Origin: Talpa occidentalis
Lineage: Eukaryota > Chordata > Mammalia > Eulipotyphla > Talpidae
Assembly (NCBI RefSeq): GCF_014898055.3
Contig: NW_023603184.1
Coordinates: 114,008,615 to 114,072,614, forward strand
Reading direction: 5' to 3'
DNA length: 64,000 nucleotides
Positions 21,395 through 33,924 of the stretch are shown piece by piece (the stretch's first letter is position 1; every line of letters starts with the position of its first letter). The position numbers and the translations under genes were made by a program. The notes below the pieces were generated by a model. That model ran no database searches and was not told the DNA's origin. It was given only the letters and a program-made list of their open reading frames with translations.

Positions 21395-24300
21395 AGAAAT
21401 TTCCCCACAAATATAAAAGGAAATGAAAATAGTTTGTGATTAATAAGTGTTAAGCCACACTGTAATGTACATCAGAGATCATTTGCTAAAGGGATTGCAA
21501 AGACAAAGAAATCTCAAACTTTAAAATAGTAGGCACATGCAATCCATTGTGTGTAGATTAGTTGTTTAACTCAAATGAAAAATAATCTTGTATCCTAAAA
21601 CAGATAAGAAGTTATAATTTAGAGTTGAATGTCTAAGTTAAACTCTCATAGAAACAGTGAGACAGAACAGTCCTCCTTAATGTTACCATTTTACAAAAGG
21701 AAGCTCTAAGATCCTCAAGAAGGATTCCTGGGATGCAGACTAACTGGAGTATTATTTAGTTTTAAAAGACTGACAGACATTTCAGAGAGATAGACAAAGG
21801 ATTTACAATTTTAAGTTTAAACTACAAGAGATGCTCTAAAGGAAGGGTGAGGAAAAAAAGTAATTTTTTCAATTTGACACCAGAGAAAATTGAAAAAAAA
21901 ATTAAGATTTGTTATTCCCCTTACTCTTCTCAGTTTTTATGATTAGTTTAATATTCCAGCTATCCTATACCTTTCTGAAAAATACTATGAATATACAAAT
22001 GCACATCATACCTTAATATTTCCATGCCTTCACTAGTGTTATTACTTCATCCTGAGATGTCTTTCTTTGTCTTTGTGGAAAATAGGCATTTTTCATTCAT
22101 TTCATTTCTATTATTTATTTGACTTGTCTTCCATTTCTTTGGCAATTTTGTCTTCCACAGAAGTCTTGAACTCTGTATCTCTTAGAAAGATAACATATGT
22201 TTTTGTGGTTGGAATCTGGATAATTGTTCTCTCCTTGTGAAAATATATTCTCTTCAAAAGGTCTCAAGGTACCATGTGTGTATTTTTCCTTCTGGTCGCC
22301 TTGCTGCTTTAGGTGTCCCTATATATTTATTTAAGTTTCTTTAGCAGTAACTTAGATATTTGCAGTACTTCTACTTTTCCCGGAGGTGGTGCTGTGTTTT
22401 TGTTTTTCTTGGCTTTTCTCAGCTTTATATGATTTTAGATATTTGGCCTTTTCTTACTTTAAATCTAGAGGACACATCTTGCAACTGATGAGGCAGGGGG
22501 TGTGGGAGGACCCTGGAGGCACTAGTTGCTGGTGAGAGTATGTGGTGTGGGTTGGCTTCTCACGTTTCTGATACTGCCAGTATCCCTCCTTGCTGAGATT
22601 CTAGACCTGAGTCTCTGCATCTGTGTATTTTCAGTCCACTTCAAAAGGTCATTGTCAGTTCTAAGTGGAGAGTGCATGCAGGCATAGCCCAGTGTACAGC
22701 CCTTGTTCTTTTTATTGGGGTCTTAGCCCACTGGGAGCCTAACTCCTCTGCTTGTATTTCCCATCAGTAAAATGTGGGTGCCTATCCGTAGTTCAGCTCT
22801 CCCCTCTCCACAGGCCAAACGGCAGAACTGCCATTTTGTGACAGCTTACTGCCCCAGATCATTACCTCCAAGCATTTCTCTCCACTCACCTCTTGTTCAA
22901 TGAAGTGTGAATCTCCTCAGTTTTCCTTTTGCTACCTTCCCAAAGGCAAACATTTTATAAAAGAGACAAGTTTGATAGATTTATATAGAATAATATTGGC
23001 ATATTATGACAAGGTAGACAAAAAGGTGAGTAGGTATATGAGAAATATATGCATTTTGAACTTTACATTTTTTTTTTCATCTGAACCCAGTCAAACAGGA
23101 GTGAGTAATTATAATGGGAAAATGATAGGTTTCTTGCCAAAATGTTACCAAATCTCCTTAATTTGGAGGAGGAGAACAAATCATGAATCTTTGTCAGCTG
23201 TGAGCACAAGATCACAAACAGCTGCTTCTAATAGCCATGGTGCCCTTCAGTGTTCCTGTACCAGGATTCTCATAAACACAGGAAGATGAATGAGGCAGGG
23301 ACTTAAGAGTTGCCCAATTTTTAGTGAGTCATTATAAAAATTGTCTCTACAACGTATACACAAATTATGATAAATGTGCTGGAAATTACTTTGCATTATA
23401 ATCAGCCACATTTTACCTGAGAGGTTTATATAAACCTTTATATCTTTGACTTTTCTAAGTCCATATTGGAAAGCAATTTACCTTTCTACTTTCCAGCTTT
23501 AACTAGTATCATGTCTAAAGGAGAAAACTGGAAAGAAACCATATATTTCATTTCCTAAAAATATTTCATTGCTTTGATAATGTTTTTAAGTTTTCCATAT
23601 TCTATAAGAATCTTTTTATCTCCCAATATTTTTAAGCATCAATTGTCAAATATCTACTAACATATATACTGATAGGAATTTTTTCCTAACAAACAAAAAA
23701 TACTTTATCATAATATTATTTTCAGGGACATAGACAAAAGTAAAAAATAATGAAAATTGATAATATATCAACAATATGAAACAGAATAGCTACATTGAAA
23801 TGGATTATACAAAATCATGAACAATTTTCTAGTGATTTAAGACTGTGACCCAATAGCTCATGGAAAAAAGAAATAGATAATATGAAATCTAGACACAAAG
23901 CGTGGGTAATATGATGAGCTGTTATGGGAGCATTGAGAGGATATGCAGTCCTGACTCCAAATTAGACTTCAGCACTGATTACGGGCTAGCCTCTGAATGT
24001 GCTGAATTCATTCTTGGTGGATACAGACTTTCTCATCTGAGAAAAAAACTTGTTTTTAAGAGATATTGAGAATTGAAATGAAATAGAACACATTAAATGG
24101 TGTCATCATGCGTGGAACATTATAAGGTCACAACCAAACTTAATTTGTTTTTTCCTTTTGTGAATTTTTCTGCTAGGACTATAACTAATGTTTCGTGCCC
24201 GAGCAACAGGACAAGGTGGGCTTATTCGTGAGAAGAACAAGTAACTATAATGTGAATGATGCATATGTTGTTAACTAGTAAAGCTTCAGCTAATTTACGT

Positions 24301-24486
24301 TATTTATAAGATGGATCTTTTGTTAAAATTTAGCTCTGATATTTGTGAAGCCATATTAACTTTTTTATAATCAGAGTAAAACAAAGATAATCGTAACTAC
24401 CGTATTGAGTGATTGTGTAATACAATTGAGTTGGCAAGTTGAAAAACAAGTCTAGAACATAATGAGCACTCAATTGATACTTTTGA
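21395..24486. other. Non-coding DNA, mostly unassigned
   Basis: No gene supported. 22190-22870 is less AT-rich and may be an old retroelement (L1 5'UTR-like composition), but I cannot name it. The 129-codon plus frame at 22900-23289 has no domain and crosses a T-run. A weak MIR-like core may lie near 23935-24060. Confidence 0.45.
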
Positions 24487-24606
24487 GGGCCTCCCCATTG
24501 GTGCAGCCGGTTGAGCACAATGCTGTGAAGCTGTCCACTGCCTCTGCAGCGCTGATTGGATTCCAGGCTGTCCAGGAAGAGTCCCACATGGTGAGGCAGA
24601 TCCTCT
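24487..24606 (+). mobile_element. tRNA-derived SINE, variant A, 5' half only
   Basis: It has the head 'gggcctccccattggtgcag', then 'gaagctgtccactgcctctg' and 'gtcccacatggtgaggcag'. It breaks off after 'atcctctttttt', where full copies continue 'acctctcctgcc'. The entire 3' half and the AATAAA tail are missing. Loss of the 3' end is unusual for a retrotransposed SINE. No target-site duplication is obvious. Confidence 0.8.
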
Positions 24607-24609
24607 TTT

Positions 24610-24991
24610 TTACATACCAAGACTGACTCCAAAGTATCTTTCTTGTCATTTTCTCATTTCCTCCATCTCTCCAAACACAAAGATATTGTAGTAAACTGTG
24701 CCTTAAATACCTTGTACCTCTTAGCAGCAGTTGCTTTTCCACATCCTGCCAGCATCTTTGTCACTGGTGGTGATGCATCCTGCAGCCCTCTCAGGATCCA
24801 CTGCTGTCCCGCAGCTGCCAGGACCCACTCCCACCCCCTTTCCAGTCTGTGTCCATGTTACCACTTCTGACTGATTCACAAAAAAAAAGACCTGTTGAGC
24901 CTCTCTTTGTCCAGATCCTTTGATTTCAAACATTGTATATTTAATCATATTTTTAAACCCAGAGATTATTACAGTTCCTGCATTTGAAGAA

Positions 24992-25026
<35 letters not shown>

Positions 25027-26040
25027 ACAACTTTTTATATCATTCACCAATTTTAAAGTACAACCAGAGGACATATTATTTGGTACTAAATGGTGGATTA
25101 TGTACTCAAAATTGCAATGTGCTTTTACAGTAAATTTTCCAAAATTTTTCCAAAATTCAATTTTAACAAAACAGAATAGCTAACACTGAAAATTCATCTA
25201 ATCAGAAATATTAGTATTTTTATACCATCTTGGAAAGTAAGAATTCAAGATTCAAATTAGTAAGTAATTTGGTATATATTTTACATTTGAAAATGTACCC
25301 AAATATATTTTCAGTTAGATTTCATGACTATACATCAGAATGTTCTAGTCATATAATCATGGCTCGTATAATATATGCCAAGGTGGAAGAATAATTTAAG
25401 TAAAAATTCCTTAATTTACAAAATTATCTTTCATCTTTGATTACACTAAATTTTATGTCTCTTTTAACATGATTTATAATCAGTGTCTCTTTGGATCTAA
25501 GTAAGGCATTAATAAATTAAAGATATATTAAAACATTTTCTTAAAGAGAAAGCACTTCACATTATATATATTGTTATTCCAATTTTTAATCAAATTTTAT
25601 AACAAATATGCAAAAGTGACTGACTTTTTACCAACAAAGTGGTATTATTTATTATGGAAGTAGTAGACATCTCTGCAGTTTAAAGTATAGTCAAGACATT
25701 AATTTCTTATTTTCTAGATATTGAAGAAAAATTGTTTCACAGACTTGATTTTTTCAGTTAAGTTGATTTTTAACTCCGGTTTAGTCATAGGAAGTTGAAA
25801 GAATGACCTAAAAAAAGGAAATGTTTAACATTGTTCTTGTTGGGAAGTTTAAATATGTTGTCACAAACCTGTATTTCATTAACAGTAGTGAGCTTCTCAA
25901 TGCCTGTTTTGAACCTCAGCCTGGAAATTATTTGCTGAAGTTTTTTCTTGCCATCAGACTTGCTAAAAATTCAGTAGTTCCTGGCTCTCAAACTTGCCTG
26001 CTTTAAGGTCAAAACTTATACCACTGGCTTTCCTAGTTCT
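24610..26040. other. AT-rich non-coding DNA
   Basis: No gene or repeat family recognised apart from the TA run at 24995. Frames at 24643-24870 and 24721-24948 overlap on opposite strands and show no motif. Confidence 0.55.
24995..25023. repeat. (TA)n microsatellite
   Basis: About fourteen uninterrupted TA units, able to extrude as a cruciform. It lies inside a chance 87-codon frame. Confidence 0.95.
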
Positions 26041-26044
26041 GAGG

Positions 26045-26180
26045 TCTTTAAACTCCAACAGGAACTATATCATCTGTTCTTGGGGTCTCCAGTTTGCTGA
26101 CTACTGATCTGGGACTCCTCAGCATCTATAATGTAGAATAATCCATACTTCCTTTTCTCTGGAGACCCTGACAGATACAG
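26045..26180 (+). mobile_element. 3' end of a MaLR-type LTR, plus strand
   Basis: 'cttggggtctccagtttgct' is followed by 'gggactcctcagcatctata' and 'tctctggagaccctgacaga'. This is the order seen at the 3' end of MaLR LTRs (gggtctccagcttgc ... cagcctccataat ... ctctggagaaccctgactaa). It is truncated at its 5' side. Confidence 0.6.
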
Positions 26181-26254
26181 ATTATAAGATGAGAAATGAG
26201 GAATCAAAACAATAAAAGATGAATTGGGTCAACTCATGGAAGACTTTAATGTCA

Positions 26255-26740
26255 TATTAATGAGTTCCAGGGCAAGTTAAGGTTAAGCAGACAGCTTCAG
26301 GGACAGTGAAACCAGGGACTTTGGGAGAGTTAAGGGAGGCCTCTGAGATAAGGGCAGAGAATTTCAGGAGGACTAATGAAGGCAGAAAACAGTAAATTTT
26401 AGGAGATGTTGGACAGGGAGGTAAAAAGAGAAACTCTAAGATAAGAGCTGGGAAAATGGGCACATCTGCCTGGAGGAATATACCCACTAGGAGGAAGAGC
26501 ATATCACAAAATAGGATGATGAGATTTTAAGATAGAGGGGGAAAAAAGGTTTAAATACCACTAGATACAGGCTCACAAAGGCTTCCTTGCCCCTCCCAAG
26601 TATAGCATACTTGGGAGTCCTTGTTTTCTTCCTTTAAATAAACTTTACTTTTTTAAAGTTTTTTCTCTCTGCTTACTTATCTAAAATGTCTGCAAATTCC
26701 TTTTTATGGCTTCATGGGACAAGGGCTAATTAACAGTGTA
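26255..26740 (+). mobile_element. Probable solo LTR, plus strand
   Basis: A purine-rich block is followed by 'gtttaaataccac' (a possible TATA-like box near 26550), a G+C-richer stretch, AATAAA near 26637 in 'cctttaaataaactttac', and a T-rich tail. The layout fits a gammaretrovirus-like LTR. I cannot fix the boundaries or find a target-site duplication, and the family is not recognised. The minus-strand 81-codon frame at 26257-26502 is spurious. Confidence 0.4.
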
Positions 26741-26759
26741 CACCAGCATCATTAATGGT

Positions 26760-27460
26760 CTTGATTAACTTCTGTTAGCTAACAAAAACACATCAGAGAT
26801 TTATAAGAAGTCATGGCATATTGAAAAAAATCAATTTAGATAAATCACCCAGGCAACAGTGAGTGGAGTAGGAAAGACTGAGGTAGGATGGTAATGAAAA
26901 TGTTACCAGAGCAGAAACAGTAAAAAACTGAAATGAGGTCAATAGGAGCTGTAAAACCACATGATGGAGGGGATCAAAGAAACAGTTGTAATCATTGGCT
27001 TTAATCCTGGTGAGGATGGAGATGGGATTGCTCTTCAATGAGATGAGAGGAATAAGGAAAATCTTAGAGTATAGGAAATGTAATCAGCACATAGTTTTAT
27101 ATATGTAGCAAATTGACTTAGGGAAGCCCAAAAGCCAAACCTAGTCTACTGTTTATTTTTTTCAAATTGTCTTACAGTTTAATTTTTTATGTTTTGGTCA
27201 ATTTTAAATTGTGACAGTTCTAGAAAGTCTGGTCTTTTTTTTTTCTTTTTTAGACATTTTAACATCAAAGAGGACTTGCCTTAGGCAGTTTAACAATCAG
27301 TACAGCTAAATAGCAGCCACCTCTGATAGGCAAGGCATGGGCATTGATTTGCCACAGGCTCCTTTCCTCGCATTTCCACCACAAACTAAAGCAGGATCAG
27401 GAGGCACTTTATAATTTTCCTACCCTTTGTAAATATCTGAACCACAATTAGAGATTGAGC
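26760..27460. other. Non-coding DNA
   Basis: No gene or assignable repeat seen. Confidence 0.5.
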
Positions 27461-27464
27461 ATCT

Positions 27465-27560
27465 GCCTAGACTGTGAGTCCAGTGTAAGGGACTGCCCTT
27501 TATGTCCTGAGTATTTAAAACAGTGCCAGAATCTTTGCAGCCACTGTGAATTGGATTTGT
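27465..27560 (+). repeat. L2 3' end-like fragment
   Basis: 'gcctagactgtgagtccagt' followed by 'gtcctgagtatttaaaacag' and 'tgccagaat' follows the order of the L2 3' end (ctagactgtaagctcc ... agcacagtgcctgg). Confidence 0.45.
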
Positions 27561-27639
27561 AATTTGGCTAACTCAAAGCGTTAGTGGAAATACAATGGAA
27601 AGGCTAATGAGAGCCAGTTTATTGATTTCTAATTCCAGG

Positions 27640-27790
27640 TTGTTCATCAAGACTCATCATTTTTGAGCCTCAGTTTCCACATTAGGGAAATGAGGATAAT
27701 AATAATGCCACCTCAGAGGATGGTGATGAGGGCTTTATTAGCTATTGTGTAAGGGAAGCTCAGCACATTGTTTGAAGCGATGACCAGGAG
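27640..27790 (+). repeat. MIR SINE fragment
   Basis: 'gagcctcagtttccacatta' is followed by 'gggaaatgaggataataata', 'atgccacctcagaggatggt' and 'gatgagg'. This matches the MIR core closely (gcctcagtttcctcatctgtaaaatggg ataataat...cctacctcatagggttgttgtgagg) and is the best-preserved MIR in the window. Confidence 0.85.
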
Positions 27791-27799
27791 ATGTTAGTC

Positions 27800-28240
27800 A
27801 TAATATAGGATTAATTGAAATCCCACAGTTGGCTTATCCCTTGTGGAAAAAGCTGGAAACAGTGAAATAGTCTTTTATATTGCATGCTCTCAATTTTACT
27901 TTACTTTTTATTGTCTATAAACACAGGCAAAAGTAATTTAACTTTCTTAAACATGTAACAAATAGTTTTCCAATGCTTAACCCATTCTATATCATCAAAA
28001 AATTTCACTATATAATGAAGTGTCATAGATTTGAAAAGTATGCTTTGCAAAAGTTTGGAAAGTTTTGTCACATGAACAGTTGGCTTGGTCTACATCAATC
28101 TATGTCTGTATCTATATCTAGATAGGTAGGTTGGTGGGTAGATAGACTATACCAAGGAATTTTTCTTATTATTTAGTTTTTTTGTATGCTACAAAAAACA
28201 ATTTATAAAGTCATATTTTATTTTTAGCAAATAAATTACA
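27800..28240. other. Non-coding DNA
   Basis: No gene seen. Short GGTAGGTTGG / GATAGATA-like simple sequence lies near 28118-28148. Confidence 0.5.
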
Positions 28241-28244
28241 TAGT

Positions 28245-28740
28245 GAACCAGTCTGCATTCCCACTAGCAGTGTATAATGGTTCCATTTTCTCCACTCTCT
28301 CTCTAGCATCTACTTGTGGCTTTTTGATATGGGCCATTCTCACAGTGTGAGGTGGTATCTCATTGTGGTTTTGATTTGCATTTCCCTGATAATAAGTGAT
28401 GATGAGCATTTTTTTCATGTCTATTGACCAGCTGCATGTCTTCTTTGGAGAAATGCCTATTTAGCTCTTCTGCCCATTTTTTGATTGTGTTGTTTGTTTT
28501 CTTTTTGTTAAATTGTATTAAGTGCTTTGTAGATCTTTGATATTAATCCCTTATCAGCTATATGGTGCACACATATTTCCTCCCATTCAGTAGTGTGTCT
28601 CTTTGTTTAGTCACTGACTCTTTTCACTGCATAGAAGCTTTTTAGTTTGATATAGTCCCATTTGTTTATTTTCTTCTTTATTTTCTTTGCTGCTGGAGAT
28701 GTGTCTGCAAATGTTTCTCTTAGGAGGGAAATCCTGTGTT
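28245..28740 (-). mobile_element. LINE-1 3' portion, minus strand
   Basis: Antisense landmarks appear in order: 'ctgcattcccactagcagtg', 'gtgaggtggtatctcattgt', 'tttgatttgcatttccctga', 'tgtagatctttgatattaat' and 'catagaagctttttagtttg'. All belong to the LINE-1 3'UTR/ORF2 end. It is truncated at both ends. Confidence 0.9.
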
Positions 28741-28744
28741 GTGA

Positions 28745-31000
28745 AAAAGGAAGCAGGAAGTTTTTAAAAACAAACAAAAATACGTAGTGAATTGAAAGTG
28801 TCAATAAACAGTATTTATTAATATATAAAATATATTTCTGTGCAATAAAAACATTCCAAAAATGTGCCCACATCACCATGAAGAAGAAAAAACAAGTAAA
28901 CCAGTTCCTACAGCCTAATGTATATTGAAATACTATTTTGATATGTGCATATGTAATTACTCATGAGGATAGTGCATTGGGAATTAAAAGCTTTTAGAAC
29001 ATCTCATAAACTTGAATAAAAATATTTTTTCTTAATATCATGACCACCCATCTTCAAACTTTTAAACTCTCTTGCTATTTTTTGTTAAACAGAAGTTTAG
29101 TTTTGTTCTTTTCTCTAATTTGTTCTTTTCTCTTGATTGTGAGAGGAAATTTAAATTCTCTGTATCTGGAAATGAAATTCCATTGTTTACAAAGTATTCT
29201 TAGTTTCAGACTTAACTTTAGCAGAGCATTTAAAGGGATTCTTTTTAAAAGGTGCTGACACTGAAGCAGAAGGTTATTTCATCTGGGCAGCTGAATTAAA
29301 CCCATTAACTTCAACTGGAATTGAACAGCCACCTTGGGAAAGCTTGTCCGAGTGAAAATGAGTGTAGTCAAATTTAAGGACGGTGTATCAGAACATCTGA
29401 AAGCGTAATGTGATCCAAAGTGTTTCAATGTGGCCTATTTCTTGGACTTAAAGTCTGTTTTAAATGTATAGATTGTCAATAAAAATAGCTATGATGGAAA
29501 GTAAAGAGTGATTCTACATGCCCACGGGATTTTCTTTTAGTGGAGAAATGATTTAAACTAAATATAAACCACCTCTCCTACCAAACAACTTTAAAATGGG
29601 TTAATCTTGGTGAAGTCACATTTAAATATTTTCTTAAAGTGTAGTCAGATTATTCCTCAGAGCCTTATGTCTTTACATGCTATGGACAGGAAACAAAAAA
29701 AAACCCTCCACTTTTAAGCTTCCATTTTAAGTGCTCTAGGGAAACATCTTTTAAAGGAACCACTTTTCCAGGTGTTTTTTAGAAACAAATAATTGGTCTC
29801 TTATTGTAACCTGTGAAAATCCAGACATTTTTGTGTAAATTCTATTTTTTTCTACTTTTTTGGGAGGTCTTACTGACATCTAGATTATATATAGTGCTAT
29901 CCACATCTGTAAACACACATGTAGGTATACATGGTTTTATTAATATGTCTGTTCACATGTATTTGGGAGCCAACTCTTAGGAAAGACTTTACTGAAAGGT
30001 AAACTGAAGCATATAAAATTTTCAAGAGTTTGAGTGTAGGTCAACTTGAATCTACTAGTGCCCAAATAAAAGGCTATTAGAGGCACTCCATGCTCAGGAG
30101 CTAAGAGAGGGGTTGGTTGTTTGTTTTAATAGAGATGTGGCAACAAAGCAGTGTAATTTGGATGTTTGTAGTTAAGCAGATGCCTTGTTTGGGAAAGACT
30201 AGTTGGCTATGAACTGCCTAATTTCTATTAAATGTAATCATCCCCCAGATCAATGGAAGAAGGACTGTGAACCTTACAGAGTCATGAAGTTGATCTGCAT
30301 ATGCTCTAGAATATGATCTGCTTCAAAATTGATCACATACTTGTCCTTCATCACATTGGGTAAGTGTTTATGGGAAACCAGCTAAGGAAAATACATCCTT
30401 CTTTCAGCATGGAGTGAGATGTACGTACAAGAATCCATTATCAATACATGGATTGAGGTAAGAGAGCACACTAATTGGAAGGGTCTATCCTCATTGCAGC
30501 ACAGTGGCCTTACTCTCTCAGAGGAAATGGGATACAGACACTCTTGAAGGAGTACTTGGCATATGTCACAGAATGTGGGGAGAGGATGGGATTAATGTTC
30601 CATGTATCAGCAGCAGAATATTCATAAAGTAAAGGATACCAGACCCGCCTCTGTTGCCTGAAGGTACTTTGATCACAGATGGCATGAGAGCACTGCACAG
30701 ACAGATCAGACTGTAGCCAATGTTGGGCCCATGAAAACAATTCTAGTTGAAAGATCAGCAGTAGACAATTAGTAGTAAAAAGCCCTGAATGTATCTTGTA
30801 CCCAATGTGAGAGTCCGGCAAAGTCAGCATATTTTCAAGGAGCTGGCAGCAGAGTCTAATGTGGTCCCATGTAGTTTGTATAGAGAAGTACTATACCTCC
30901 AAATAGAAGAGACCTTTATCAAGCTGCCCTTCTAGAATTGCACTCATGTGGTGTGGTCTCAGGCAGTCCAAGAGGCATGGATCCCAGATTTCCTCAGTGG
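28745..31000. other. Non-coding DNA, with an unassigned 700-bp block
   Basis: 28745-30240 is AT-rich and unique. 30240-30990 has a more balanced composition and holds a 106-codon minus-strand frame (30510-30830) without recognisable domain. It could be an old retroviral internal segment or other repeat. I find no splice-flanked exon. Confidence 0.4.
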
Positions 31001-31177
31001 CTGGTCTTTTTGATATGAGTCATTCTCACAGGTGTGAAATAGAATCTCATTGTGGTTTTGATTTTCTTTTACCTGATAAGTGATGAGCATAATTTTTCAT
31101 GTGCCTATTGATCATCTTTATGTATTCATTGGATAAATGTCTCTTTAGATATTCTGCCCATTTTGGGGATTGTTTCC
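31000..31177 (-). mobile_element. LINE-1 3'UTR fragment, minus strand
   Basis: 'tttgatatgagtcattctca', 'atctcattgtggttttgatt' and 'atattctgcccattttggg' are the same antisense L1 block as at 28320-28480. A SINE interrupts it at 31178. Confidence 0.85.
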
Positions 31178-31458
31178 TTTTTTTAAAGATTTATTTAATG
31201 ATGCATACAAGAACTGGGGTGTAGGCCAGAGGTGCGGGGGGGGGGTAGTGGTGGTGAAAGGATTCACCAGAGACAGAGTGGGGAGCAGAACAGGCAGATT
31301 GACTGAAATCACTGCTGTGGGGAGCAACAGGCGGGACAGGAGAGGTTGGCTGTGCCATATGTATTAGCTCCCTGGCTGGGAATGGAGCTCCTTGCAGCAG
31401 AAGCTGCTGATAGCAAGATAGTCTGAGATTTAACCCTTTCTGCCACCAGGGAGGCTCC
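31178..31458 (-). mobile_element. tRNA-derived SINE, variant B
   Basis: It ends 'gccaccagggaggctcc' (antisense head) and has the variant B start 'catacaagaactggggtgta'. It carries a run of ten G at about 31237-31246. It is inserted in LINE-1 sequence. The 60- and 65-codon frames here are spurious. The target-site duplication is not clear. Confidence 0.85.
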
Positions 31459-31459
31459 T

Positions 31460-32935
31460 GTTTGAATTCCTTTTAAATTAAATACATTATTTAAAATGTC
31501 TTAAACTATAGTGAAATGACAGGAGGGATGGGTTGTGTACCCTTGAATCTGGCACTGTCACTTATCTCCTTACATGATTTGCTTGTGAGATAATTCAAAC
31601 CCTCAGGTATCCCAATAGTTCAGTGGTAAAACAAAATATCTGCTGAGATCAGTCTCTTCCTTTTAAATTTATCTTCTCAACAAGATTTCTATTTCTGAAT
31701 TACATTAATCTGTGTTTCAGCAGATTAGGGAGATAAATCACTCAGTACAATATAAATGGCACAAAAAAATTCACATGAAATTTCTCCTAATCTGTCTGGT
31801 GACAGTTTGATTATTTGACAGTCTTATAAAAACACACAAGGTTAGGAAAAACTCCCTCTTTTTCAGGACAGTTTGCATTTGTAACAAATTTGTGAAAGCT
31901 GGTTACATGTTATTTTTAAGAACCGAACATTTTATTCTACGCATGAAATTTCCAGAGAAAGATGAATGGACCAATAGATAAGAAAGGTTTTGCCACCTGC
32001 AAATTTGTAGCTCAAAATGTGGGTGAATTTATAGTAAATACTTTATTATATTGGCAGTCATATGGCATAATGGCATAGAGTTAAAAATAAAAATCTGGAA
32101 AATAATTCTTTCTTAGGATTTGTAGTATCCTTATGTAGGTACTGTGAACATATCTTGTTCTCAAAAGGGAATGGCCAGATACTCTCCCCAAAGTATTCAG
32201 TTTTGAAATCTTAAATCAAGAGTTTACCAGATAAAACAAAGATAGAAATGACAACAAGGTTTATTGTAGAAGAGTATTTTTTTTTTGCTAGCAGTGCTCA
32301 TGGAGATCACATTTATTTACATAATCAAGACATCACCTTTGCAAGCTATAAATATTAGTACACATTTCTATAGGCCCTACTTAACCAAGGTCAGATTTTC
32401 TGAACTTTTTCTTCCCCAAAACATGCAATCATAAGAAATCCAAAGCCCCATTATGGGATAGCATGCAGTGCCTCGTTGGGGATGAATATAACTTTTTCAA
32501 AGAAAGATATTGTTTCTTATCAAGAAAATCACCCATCTGTCAGAGGTCCTCTGTAATATTAGTTAAAAATATAAAAATATAAATATAAATTAACTCATAG
32601 AATGAGTAATACTTGTAGAAGGAAAAATATTTATTAGTAACTGAAATACTAATATAATCCCTAATACTGTAGTAAAGTTTCATTTCTTTTTTCATCTACA
32701 GTAAAATATCATCTGTTAGAGATTAACTTGAATAAATTTCTTTAAAGTTGTTGTTAAGACATTGTGTTATTCACATTATATCTCTACAAAGTCAAATATT
32801 TTATGACATTGAATAATATATAATTATGTACACAAGCTGTTCTGTGTATATGTGATTTAAATTACAGTACATATTTTATGCATTTTATAAGTAAAAAAAA
32901 GGGTAGGCACATTGTTTTTACAATTATTTTTTTTA
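31460..32935. other. AT-rich non-coding DNA
   Basis: No gene or assignable repeat seen. The first bases may continue the interrupted LINE-1. Confidence 0.5.
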
Positions 32936-32937
32936 AT

Positions 32938-33183
32938 TATTTTTTTATTTATTTTGCATAGAAGAATTGGGGTGTAGGCCAGAGGTATGGGGTGTGAGAG
33001 GATTCACTAGAGAGAGTGGGGAGCAGAACAATTGGATCTAAAATACACTGCTGAGGGGAGCAGAAGGCAAGCCAGGAGAGGTCTGCTGCGCCATATATTG
33101 GTTAGCTCCCTGGGTGGGCCTTGAACTCTGGTCATAGTGGTGATAATGTTGAGATTTAACCCCTCGGTCACCAGGTAGGCCCT
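32938..33183 (-). mobile_element. tRNA-derived SINE, variant B
   Basis: 'gcatagaagaattggggtgt' and 'aggccagaggtatggggtg' at the tail side, and 'ggtcaccaggtaggccct' at the head side. It is more diverged than other copies. Flanking duplication is not resolved because both flanks are A/T runs. Confidence 0.8.
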
Positions 33184-33189
33184 AGAATT

Positions 33190-33765
33190 TTTTTTTTGCT
33201 TGGAATTCTCAAGCAATATTACTTCAGAAAGATGTGGATAATGATGATGTGGCAGTTTATTTTGATAGCCTCTGACTATAATATGATTTGCTTATGTTCT
33301 GAAACTCTAGCAAGGAAATTTCATTGGGAATTTAAAAAGATTTACTGTAGAGGAAAACCAATGCACTCCAGGACATAATGTACTAACAGAAAACATTATA
33401 TTCTTATTTGGAAAACCATATCCGGGAAACACTCAAAGCAACCAGCTGTGAAAGCTTTCTTCAGTAGAGCAAATATGAATTTTTCCTTTCAAATGATTTG
33501 AAAAGAAGTTATATTCTGAATACTTATATTCCAGAAAGACAAGAAGTTTTAGAAATGTCTAAAATATACATGTTCTATAAAATTATGTTCAAATATTTAG
33601 GTCTGAGAAAAACCAAAATCACATACAGGGCTTTTTCAAAAGTTTGTTTTCTGGATATCCTTTTTTACTATAGAAATTGAAGGGAAATATTATTTTGCAT
33701 TGTTCTTTAATATGTACTATGTAATTTGAGTTGGAATATATATGAATTATTATTTTGGATTGTGT
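33190..33765. other. AT-rich non-coding DNA
   Basis: Short plus frames at 33196-33378 and 33498-33680 show no motif. Confidence 0.5.
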
Positions 33766-33769
33766 GAAT

Positions 33770-33920
33770 TTTTTAATTAATACACCATTAGCTTATGATA
33801 CTATATATGTTTGAGCAAGTTTCAGGGGTACAGCTACATACCTCAGTAAATGCATGTATCATACTATACACAACACCAAAGATCTAGTGCACCCATCACC
33901 ATTCTAATTTAGTATTCACT
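33770..33920 (-). mobile_element. LINE-1 3' end fragment, minus strand
   Basis: 'gcaagtttcaggggtacagc' and 'tagtgcacccatcaccattc' are antisense L1M 3' end blocks (agtttcaggtgtacaac ... cacccatcacc). Confidence 0.6.
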
Positions 33921-33924
33921 GTTT

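Noticed and set aside
22900..23289. 129-codon plus-strand open frame
   Set aside because: No recognisable domain, composition like the surrounding DNA, runs through a T-rich tract coding for Phe repeats, and no splice or conservation evidence.
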